Both the position numbers and the translations under genes were made by a program. The notes under the pieces were generated by a model, which was not told the DNA's origin, did no database searches, and saw only the letters and a program-made list of their open reading frames with translations. This document shows, one piece after another, positions 46,701 through 58,700 of a DNA stretch of 60,000 bases. Origin of the DNA: Liolophura sinensis (Eukaryota; Mollusca; Polyplacophora; Chitonida; Chitonidae); assembly GCF_032854445.1 (NCBI RefSeq), contig NC_088300.1, positions 22,613,608-22,673,607 of the forward strand, in the 5' to 3' direction. The first letter of the stretch is position 1; each line of letters begins with the position of its first letter.

Positions 46701-49700
46701 TCCGAAGTGAATTACAAACAGAGACAACGCACTTTGATGATTTTGAATAGGGAAAATGATATGTTCGGTCAAATGACCTGTCAAACTTCATGAAGACCCT
46801 TGATCAACTGCATGTTTAGAATTCCCGATTGTCATGCGGGGTTTGAATTCAAATAACGACGTGTAATAAACGTAGCAAAAAAATACCTTCTGATCGATTT
46901 GAATTCCGGAAACCGTGATTACTTACTTTCCCGGGTTTCTCCTCTAAGTCATTTATTATTTTTAAATCATTTGTCACATGTAATAAGCCGCTTGGAACAC
47001 GAATTACTGCTAACATTAACTTGATAGTATTTTACGTAACAAAAATCCGCGACATCGTCTAGTTAATGTTTATCACCGTCATCTAAGCTAAACACCATTC
47101 AGAGCTATATATCAACCGCACCAGAAATGAAATAGCGAAAGCAATATTTGATCAAAACTTGTTTTCCAGATATGGGCTATTTCCCGCGAAATGAAAGAAA
47201 GAATTAATTTTGTATTTCGTTTCTGTGTCATTTACTTTTTTATACGGGCGTCTGTAACCCGATGGGGGTTTAAAGTATTGGAAACATCCCAATAAAAGCG
47301 CCTTTGTATCGAGGGTGGGTTGAGGTCAAGGCAGCCGCCCAGTGGCGGGAATTAATCAAGATTACTTCACCCAAGTTCCCCGCTCTTTTGTGCTGCATCC
47401 CGTAATTAGGAATGGCGCCTCGCCATGCGTCACGTGCACCGTTGTTTAAAAAAAAATAAAGAAAGAGTGATTTTTCAGGAGAATTGATCACAGCGCTCAT
47501 CTTACCGCGGAATGGTAAAGTTATGATATGATCATTCGATAGAAAATCGGTTATTTTGTGCGGAGATTAAGGGATATTGGAGATATTATGTAATGGTGTT
47601 AGCGGACCGTTACACGGGGGATTCAGCCATATAAGTGAGGACTGATTCAAGCACATCTTAAAGACGGATGGCCCCGTGGGGCTCCAGAAGCTGGGGGGGA
47701 GGATCGCTTTGATAACAATTAAAGCCTAACAGTTTAATATTTCATCTTCGTTACGAGTACCGCTACAGCCTTATATATCGTAACCTTTTCCTGGCTTAAG
47801 TGAAAATCTTTCAAGTTACAACTGACTCTGAAAACTATGGTTTTCTATTAAAACAAGCCTCTAGTATAACACGTTTCTATTTCTAGTAGGTTTCTATTAC
47901 AACGTAACATGGCGTCACAGTTTCCATGATCAACCTAACGCACACGCATTGGTTGCCCGTGAGAGCTTTTAGCTTTCTCCGCGAACCTATCAGAACAAGA
48001 AAGCTTGGGACTTGGTGCACTGTTTAGCAGGCGTTAAGTTTCGTCACATTTTCTCCAGATGGATTGTATAGGCATTCTTTTTTTCTTGTTTGTGTCAGTT
48101 TTACTGTAATATGTCAGCCTCTGATGAGCTAAAAAGCCTCACGTCATCTTTCACCCATATTTCTTGCTTCTGTCAATGTCTGAGTTCTGACACAGCAAAA
48201 ACATGGTCACTTTATCAGCGTCGTGATATGTATACATCTTGTACATAAAACATAACGATCGATGAGGACACGTTCGTTACTGAGCTGATAATTTCACGTC
48301 AAGAAGAAGTGATTTCCTGGAAGGTGACATCGCAACGTTTTTGGCAGTACACGTGCTTTTCATACAATCGATAAACCTCCGCCCTCGAATCGACGTTTGT
48401 ATCCGTCCTTTTTAATGTAATCAAGACCCTTGTTATCTCTGACCTTTTTTTTCATATCGTCACATTTGTACTCGCCTTGTGTTATTGAGCACGTGTACCC
48501 ACTGATTGTGCTGTTATCTGGAAATTCGTACCAACCATTGTACTAAAATTTCGACGTGCATCAACTAACCATTTATACGTTGGCTCAAAGCCATTTCTCT
48601 CTTTTTAAAAATTGTTTCGACGTGTGAAATCATCGTTTTTTCACGAGGTCTGCAGTACGTGTATACTTTCCTTTTTGACTTTATCTCGACGTGTGAATAC
48701 ACACCTTTGCAAAATTTCTTGACGTGTGGACTTGCCTTTTCACTTTGTCTCGATTTGTGAACATCTTTTTAACAACACATTGGGTGATAACATACCTTTC
48801 AAGACTCGAAACTCGAAAAAGGGAGAGTTTACACGTCGAGAGAAGGGATAAAGTGTGAGTCTACAGGTCGAGACAACTGGAAAAGGGTGAGTCCGCTCGT
48901 CGAGACAACAGATAAAAGGTGAGTCCACACGTTGAGACAAGTGATAAAGGGTGAGTCCACACGTCGAGACAACTGATAAAGGGAGAGTCCACACGTCTAG
49001 TCAAACGTGAAAGGGCCAACACGCACCGAGACAACCTGACTTTGATGAACACCCGGACGCATGAGACAATGCGAAAAAGGGGCAAGAATAGAAGCCTAAC
49101 AATGTGAAAAAGGGTGAGCACACGCCCAGTGATTTAGGACTATATGCTAGGTGGTACATATAATTCAAGTGAAAGCCCAAAACTCTGAATATCACATTGT
49201 CTGAAGCCTATTTACTTCTGTTATTACAGTGCACCAAGTTACAGTAATACAAATATAAGGAAGATAATTCCGTTACTTGAAAATATTTCAAGCTGTGAGC
49301 TGTTTCCAAAAATGGGGACTGGAATATTGTAATTCATACTATGTACTAGCACTGAAACGAAGCTGGAACAAACCAGGCTGATGGTATAAACAAACACCGA
49401 ACACTGGCTTGCCGATTACAGTCAGGAAGATGCAGCAAGTCTGATGAGATTAAAAGTCATCAACATCAGCAAAGTCAAAGACGCCATTTTATTTCTTATG
49501 AATTATTAGTTAACGTAGGGTTTGGTGCATTCAACTAATTCTGTTTAAACTTGGCAAAATGGTGAAATATTAAATGAAAAATGCTCATATTCTATATATT
49601 TTTACACAGACCTCGATCTTGGAATACCAGTTGTATGAATGAACAGCGACTTGGAAAAAAAATCTGACAATAGCTCTGGGTATGGTTACATGCACGCATG

Positions 49701-52700
49701 CAGCATCGTTGTCTATATTTCGGAACTGAAGCTCTGTCTAAATTTTTAAATAACTGTTTGTAAAACACGATAAATGACATATGAAATATGTATTACGACA
49801 AAAGGATCGATGCAAGTCATCATCTATTCAGAAAAGCCACTGTTCGATAAAAAGTCATTCGCGTTTCTTTGTGATTCGTTGTTACTGAGCCACGAGTCGT
49901 TTTTTTTTTACTTTTTACTCGGCAGCAAGAATTCGTACAAAAGACACTTGATTGAACCGCAGGTCAAACTCACAAAGACAGGTTTGACTTGAGCCTAATT
50001 AAAAAAAAAATATTTAAACGCTTACTTGTTTAGCCCTGAACCCAAAATTGGGAACAAGTACTATGTTAAGATAAATGTATATCACAATTTGACCGCCTTC
50101 GGTCTTAAACTAAACAAAACATTGAAGTTTAAAATTTTGAATGTGCCATATAAGGCAAACTCACAATACACATAGCTTATGCTCAACCATAATCCAGTGA
50201 TTGCCCCTGTAGGCCGCAACCTCTGCTGATATATTTAAGCTGTCAGGACTGACTAAAGAGGCTGTCCAAATCCTCAGATACCGTTCTCTGCTTGCCCCTA
50301 CTTTTCAATCGCCTACATCTCCAGACTAGAAGCCATGCGTGTATAAAGATATCACGAAATATGTATACCATGATTGACTTGCTGTCAGATTAGCGTTGCC
50401 TTGAGAACGAATATTTGAATAATATTATATGCATGTGTATTACCAGCTTAATTAACGGTGACGATCATAAATATACTGGCATTGTTATGAACGAAAGTCG
50501 GATTGGTCTACATGTGTTAAGAAGTACCGTGGTTTTATTGCGGAAAGGTTTTTTTATATATATATATATTTTTATTTTTTCACAGTCATATAACAAAGTA
50601 AAATCTATAAACTGGAAGCTGGCCTTCTGTTTTGAAAACATACTCTGACGTGTATCCTATACACGTGTACACATTAATATTCTAACACATCTGTCATGCG
50701 TTCCCTGTTTTACCGCCACTTCCGGCCTCGGGATCAAATAGCGGAAGCGTCCGACGGGTATAAATAAGCCTGATCCATGTAACAGATATCACGATATAAA
50801 ATCATTTATTTCTTGCATTATTTTTTTTGTTATTTTGTTTTTTTTTTTGTTTTTTGTTTTTTTTTTGGTGCACATTTGTTTTGAATAGCACAGTGGAATA
50901 ACTTCAGATCTGTATTTGTCAGTTCTTCTATGATCGAAAAAGTGGTGACACTTTTGTGAAAAAATCAAAACAGACATACTTGTTGATGATGTTTTGTTAC
51001 CCGGAGGGGAATGACCTAACACATGTGTGGAGGACTCTCTTTCTTTGTCCAAGATTTTTTCCCTCTCTCTCCAAGAGTATATGCCATTGCTATTGCGTCC
51101 AGCATCCATTCTCATCATACCATAGATTAGCTATGTGAGGGCTGTGATCATATATTCTATCACTGCTCTGCCCGTGCTGGCCTCAATACACTAATGCTGT
51201 CCGCCAAATAATGTGTCTGTCCGTACTCACAGTCGTCTCAGCTAAAATTAGTGGAAACTGTCCAACTCTAGCCGTCATGTTTGATTGCACACTCCTCACA
51301 GCTCATACAAGGGAGATAACCAAGTTTCTGTTGTAGATTTCTGTGACTGACACCACTACCAGTACGCATGTTTTGTACCCGTACAAATTTGTAATGACAA
51401 ATGTTGAATGTTGATCCGCACGAGGTGGGACTAATAAAAAAAAAATGTGTGTCAAAAGTGATAATTCTATGCACGACTTCCCTCTTTGTTAGGAGCATGC
51501 ATTCAAAATGGCTGTGGGAGTTGGGAAATGGGGACACTTACCTGAAATTGATAGCTGATACGACTGTGAGTACGGACAGACACATTATTTGGCCGACGAT
51601 ATTACTGTATTGATTTATAATTATTTGATTGGTGTTTTATACCGTATTGAGGCCAGCACGGAAAGGACAGAGGTGTTAAAGGTAAGCTTATGGAAGACAG
51701 AGCTGTGGTAGTATATGTAATTACAGCCTTACAGAGCTAACCAGAGGTCAACCCTTCAGAGTTGATTGTGGCATCTTTTATGGCCATAGTTCGCAACCAT
51801 TGGAAATACATGGAGCACGTTTGTATAAATAAAGTGCAAAAAAAAGAGCTGATGTCGCCAGAGTGGCCGCTTTAAGCTTGCAAGTCAGACTTGAGTTCAC
51901 ATTATGACGCGATGTCACTACAGAAACAACAATTGATGGCGAGAGAATCTGACCCTACAGGTTAAACAGAATGGTTCTATATTAATATAAAGGACTACAG
52001 CGTAGAGAGTAAAGTGACGATAGTGTGATAGTTGGCATATTGTCACACCTATTATCGGTGAAATCTGGTCTCTTTGTCAATTTACCTGACACATATATTT
52101 ATATTTGCTTGCATAAAAAGTATGTATATATATATATATGTATGTATGCTTGGAATGTATAAAAAGCAGCAACATACACGCCCCTAGCATTATGAGTGTA
52201 ATAAGCGGAACTAGATAGAAAATGCATTGATGTTAGATGTCGCTGGTCTAGAATTACTCAAAACGCTGTGTGGACATCATATTTAATGTACAGATACAAA
52301 GGTGCCAGTCTCAGGAATGCGTAGTCCACCAGGAGGCTAACCGCTTATTGGCTCAACTATCTTATTCCTGGACGCAGGAAAGTCAAAAAGAAAGTATAAA
52401 TTTCTTACTTCCCGTGTTTTTTTTAAATTACAGATCAGCGGTGCCGTGGGCTTAACACGAATATTGACAATGGTCGTGTTGATATTATACCGTTCAATAA
52501 ATTCGGAGCCCTGGCTACCTACAAGTGCAACGACGGCTACAACGTGCAGGGGAAGTCGCATAGGGTGTGTCAGGGGGACGGAACGTGGAGAGGGGAGGAG
52601 CCTCGCTGTGTGCTCAATACCAATATAAGTGAGAACGGAATGATTGACATGTGTCATGTATTTTGCTAAATTCTGAAAGTGTACAAGAGAGTTAGCAAAT

Positions 52701-55700
52701 GAGTAAATGAGTGACAACAATGCTGTTGCTGTATGTGAGTTCAAGTCCATTCTCTGCTGCTTTCCTGTGAGTGGGAAGGCCTTGCAGCAACCTGCGGGTG
52801 GTCGTGGGTTTCTCGTGGGTTCTGCCCGCCGTCATATAAGTGAAATATTCTTGAATATGGAGTAAACGTTACTCCAATCCAATGAATTATAAATACAAAA
52901 ATACGGTAGGTTACAGACCGGTACGGGTACGTTTTGTTCAGATAACCATCACAATGAGTGATGATGGAACACAGCGAACAATTTACTACCAATATTTAGT
53001 GTTCATATCACAATGTCAGTACATCGTTATAGGCCCTATATCCAGGTTATGTGGAATTACCTCCGGACACCCCGGTTTCCGTGGGCCCCTCCAGTTTCCT
53101 CCATCCATAAGTCTAACGGCCATTATATTAGCGAAAATTCTTCTTAACGGCGTTAAAGACCAATTAATCAAATAATCACCCACTCAATCTATTATATGCT
53201 GGCAGACAATGTATAGATGTCTGAACATTAATTACGCATTAGCCACTATAGCGAGTCCATGTACACCCAACTGTACGTTACATTTCAATACTCTTTTCTC
53301 GCATCTGTGGAATATCTTTCTTAGATTGTTACTACAACCATTTGGTTTTCTTGAAAAATTGCATTTATTGCACAGACATGGTTGAGCAATAAAAACTTAA
53401 GGAGAATCCGAAACGATTTTAGAGAACTCATATTAAAATCATATTTGAAACACTGTGTGAGCTTTCAAGGGATATAAGAGCCGTGGCATTTGATTCCTGA
53501 CATTTGATTAAATGGGCATATTTTAAGGAATAAACAAAACATTGATAGTTCTCGCGCGCAAAAAGGATGACTTTTGTTTAGTGTAACGAAGCAGCTCACA
53601 TGTTTATCAAGGGTTTATTTAAGCTGAGCCCAACTGACAGCGGTGTAGGCCACCTTGACAAAAAATATCTGTGTTACATGCATGGTTGTAAGATAGGGAA
53701 TAGCTAGCTTAGAACATTGACTGGTACTTGTGCTCACTTTCGATCTGCGTGGACTCCCGATTTTCGTCATTATTGCATATACAGATGAGATACACTTGCG
53801 GCCATGTTGGGTGTCTAAGTTCATAAAAATTTATTGTTTTCCTGGAATGCATCTTTCACTATGTGCTCTGGACCCTGGAATTCGTTTTTTTAACAGGTCC
53901 AACATGACCGTCATTGTATGTCATCTATATATGTTCTTATCCAGGGTTTACCTCAAAACAATAGTGTTTTACATTACCGGTACCTTGCACGCTTTTTATC
54001 TTTCTTGCAAAGGAACTCTGTTGTCATTGTTGTTCCTAATCAGTAAACACACATACTTTTTTCTATGAAGCATTTTTTTTTATTTTTGGAGATCAGTTGT
54101 GCCGGATTTGCATTTTATGCTTCTACTTCTTAAAATTATGACCAAATAGAAGATTTTCTTTATCCATACTCCTGAATTATGCACAAAATCTTTTCTTCGA
54201 AGCCCTACATCAATGGGTTGAATGATCGTTCACTACACACACGGCTCTAAACATTCTGCCAGTGGATTTAAAACCGTAAAGGATGTGACGCGTTCATGTT
54301 AAACCCCTGAAGGTTTGGATTATTCGACAGATACATCGGAGTGTTTGAAACAGGTCTGCTATTTCCATTTACATTGGTCGCCTTATAAACATTAAACCCT
54401 ATTAATGACCCTAAAAGCTTTCCACTATAATTCGGCCTAATGGCTGAGTTTTGCCACCTTCACGGATTAATTTTGTGTAATCGCTCTTAAAAATGGTAAT
54501 CGTCGGCAAGTGTGAAATACTGAACCATGAAAAAGGGAAAAAAAAAAACAAAAAAAAAAAAAACCGAACCCGAATTTCATTTGCATATCATGCTTTTGAT
54601 AATGGCCGAACAACTCATTTCTTGTTTAACATTTTACATCGTACTCAGCAATTCTTAATGTAGTGCGTACTGCCGTGATCACAGGTTCCAAGTTTAATAC
54701 GGCATATCGTAAATGGACATGTCAAGTACACGTATATAAGTTTACTTCGCACACTTGTTTCATATAACCTAGCAGACTTAAGCTCGGCTGAAACAAGAGA
54801 TTAAGACTCGGCTGAAGTCAACCCGACTTCAGCACTCGTGTATGCTAATTAACGACGGGACTCAGGTGGAGTTGGTCCGCTTTGGGAGCTGTAGATCCTA
54901 GGTCAATCCAGGGTCGTGTCACACATAAGACCTTACAAGAGGAAGTTGTAACTTCCTCACTTGGTGTTCAGCAGGAAGGGGGTAGTGCAACGATTGGTTG
55001 TCCCGTATGAGTATAATGGCTCGGGCGTGGCCCCTTACTTGCCTTCGATAAGTCGTCTCAGTGAAGCAGCACTAGATAAAAGAGTGGTGGAAATCTGTCA
55101 TGCAACCAGATGGCACATTACATGTACTCTAAGGGTTCCTTCGTTGTCATATGAACGAAAAAATGTTAATTACGACGTTATACCCCAAGCACTCACTCAT
55201 TAACTCACTCACTCAAGTGGAGTTGTACACTATTCGTTAGGTGTATACCGTTTCAATCCAAAGTCGTGTTGCCATCAGAGACTGGGCCCAACTGCGTACG
55301 ACATGTTCAGTTGTGTCGGATGTGCCACTTTGGATTAAACCAGTATGCACCTAGCGATCCACCCTAGTTGAGTCGCGTCGTCATTTATACAGTCAAGAAC
55401 TCAACTCAACTCGACTGTTGCGTCGAGTCCTAAGCGCTCGTGTGAGCCGGGCTTTAAAAGGATACATGATTCATACCAAGGGAGTTTCAATAAACTTAAC
55501 CTATACGGTAGCTGTCGAACACCGTCCTTGTTAGCATGATTCCTTCAGGCATTCTCTCATTATGGTTACAGTTTCCTCAATGTGGGTATGGAATATTCGC
55601 AATATTATGTCCAGTATTCGCAATGCCATATTTCAGTAACCCATATTTTCATATTTTCGGGGCTACTTCCTTTTGTCCAGTGTACCATTTATTTATTTAT

Positions 55701-58700
55701 TTATTTGATTGGTGTTTTACGCCGTACTCAAGAATATTTTACTTACACGACGGCGATCAGCATTACCCACGACCTTCCCACATACTCCAGTAAACCATTG
55801 TACCTATTTCCCTTTGTCAGAACATTGTATGAATGCAATGTTCAGTATCCTGCTAAACCATCTTCTTCGCTGAAGGCGTGTCACTTTTATACCAAAAAAG
55901 TGTTTCTTAACAAAGGAGGAGACGATGGTGGTGTTGCTGTTGTTCTTAGTTCAAATCGTTGATGCTTACAATGGCTGTTGATTGTGAATACGTATACATA
56001 TCCATGATTTCAGAGGATCAGGAATGTCATAAACCACCTTTCGTCCACCACGCCCAGCACACGGGCGGGGCAAAGGATCGCTTTCCCTTGGGGACCATGC
56101 TCAAGTACCACTGCATGGAGGACTTCTCCGCCCCAGTCGGGAGCATCGATACTGCTTGGTGCGTCGGTGGTGGCGTGTGGGTCGGGCCAAATATGACATG
56201 CGCACGTAAGTGTTTTTGCTTTCTTTATATTCCTTGCAAAGTAGATCGGCTATATACAGCAAAAGGGTATGTTTCCCGCTTAAAGTAGATTGGGCCAAAG
56301 CTATCTAGTCAGTTGTTCATCTCTGTCTTTGTAATGACGATTTGTGGGTAAACTGGTAAAAAAAAATCTTCAGTCCTACTTGGACCCGTGGCACCATTGC
56401 GCGGGAAAAGGCACTCCGTTTAGCCAAACTTTCGTCTCTCCAAATGACAGAAGCTGTTTGTTAAAGCCGATTTTTTCCAGTGCAAAATATCCGTACAAAA
56501 ATGCTAGCTTAACGTCGGTAATGGAATGAATCACCATGGCAACTGTAGCAATGAGACGGACCTTCTGATAGGCAGAACATATTTCAGCCATGAAAAATAT
56601 CAGCAATATGTGGAAAATATCTAACCAGACAAAACAACTAGTATTTCTTTCAATACCATTTACCAACAGACAACCCATCTTCTGGTTTTGTGGCATTATA
56701 CATAAGAAACAGAGCCAAATCTGGAATACGCCTTTTTCGGATATATCTCACATTAGGGCTGTCGGAAATCCGCGAAAGTGTGAGGAAACCTGGGTTAAAG
56801 ATGAAGGAGTCTATCTTAATCCCGTATGAAATCATTTAGATATATGGAATATATGTTGGTAAATTTCGAATAATGAATTCACTACTGCTAGTGTTACATA
56901 TATATGCTTATTAATATAAAGAAGTCATTGAATCAGTAATTGCCCAGCCTCACACATTATAACCAACTGTTGTCCCACCTTAGACGCAGGCTGTCCGTTG
57001 CTGAAGGGAATACCATTCGGAGCCGTGGAGATAGTTCCGCCAAATATGATTGGTTCTAAGGCCCGGTACTCGTGTGTACCCGGCTACAGCCTGGCGGGAC
57101 GTCTCGAGCGCATCTGTTTACCGGATGGGACCTGGGACGGCGAGCCCCCCACATGCGAGAAAAGTGAGTGTTATTTCTGTGAATTAAAGAGAAGACAATT
57201 GGAGTTTGCTCAAGAAATAGCCAATTTTGATGAGATGTAATCGTCACTTTTAGCCTTGACGTATCGTTATTGTACTGCGTTACTTTTGATACAACGCCAC
57301 GTAATGTTTCTACCAAAGTCACCTAACATTACTGTACTATGGTTCTGTGTTTCTACGTGATGTTCCTATGATACACTGCCGACACCATGGATAGACCGAG
57401 GAGAAACGAAGGACAACTGGCAAAGAGATTTAGGCACAAATTGTTGTTTCGTTATGTGACATTTGGCGTTTTCTTTGAATTTGTTGGTAAACCACTAACC
57501 TGCACGTTAGTATTCAAGGATCGTAGCGTCAGTGCTAGTGAATAATGCTTGCCCACTTATGCGTGAACTAGAAAAACCCTGTGCTTGAAGAGGAACCAAA
57601 TTCCAATTCAAATTTTGGAGAGCATCAACCTATACAGACAGGATTCGTGTGATTTGAATTGTTAAAATATTGATAAAATCTATAGCTTTGTACAGATAGT
57701 GAGAGAGAAATCATTAATAATAGGGAAAATGTAAAACGTTCATTTCATTGGATAAGCTGTCTTTCCGTCCTCATCTGAGTGGCCAAACAAATGCAGGGTC
57801 CCGTGATTTCGGTACCTACATTTGCGTATGTGTCATCTTAATACAATATTCACCTTCAGTCGCCTGTGGACTTCCTCCGGAGTTTCCGCACGCTACCCAC
57901 AATGCCCTGCGCGGCCAGACAAGTTTTCCGGCGGGTCACACCGTGGAGTATGACTGTGAGTATGGGTTTTACAAGGAGGGATTCCCTAAAGCAATGTGCA
58001 GTGAGGAAGGAGAATGGATAGGCCCTCGTCTTACGTGTTCAGGTGAGTAGAACATATTGGAATCGTGGTCGTGATTTTTCTAGAAGTAGTTCCAAATTTA
58101 AGTCTACCTTGAGAAAATTTATTCATTCATTTGACTGTTTTTTTTACTCGAGTATTTTGCACTTGTACTATGGTGGTCACTTTAATGGATGTAACAAACT
58201 AGTGTGCTCAAGATAAACCACCGACCTTCGGCTAGTTACCCACGAACTTTTTTGTGTAAGTTTCATACAGTATTGGTGTCAACAAGTGGCCTACGGATAG
58301 GTTTCCACGAGGTCCACCCACGAAAAATGAAGCGTGAGAATGTACAAATTCTCTCCCCAGGGTCAAGGTTGAACAATCATGTTGAATGTTGAGAAAAATT
58401 GTGAAACATAGTGTCCTATATATCACTGTTACAATGTACACGCCTGGAAAGCTTGTAAGCTTCTATTGTATTGTGACTTTAGAGGTTCATGTTTCAGCTC
58501 GGAGTTGCGGGTACCCGGGGGACGTCCTGAACGGCTGGAGAGAGGGATATATCTACAGTTACTCTAACAGAGTCACCTACCACTGTAATCAGGGGTACGA
58601 ACTGCTCGGTAGTCCCCACAGGGTGTGCTCGGCTAGCGGTGAATGGTCTGGGTCTATCCCTATCTGTCAACGTAAGTAGTTCCGTGACGGTCCATACCGC

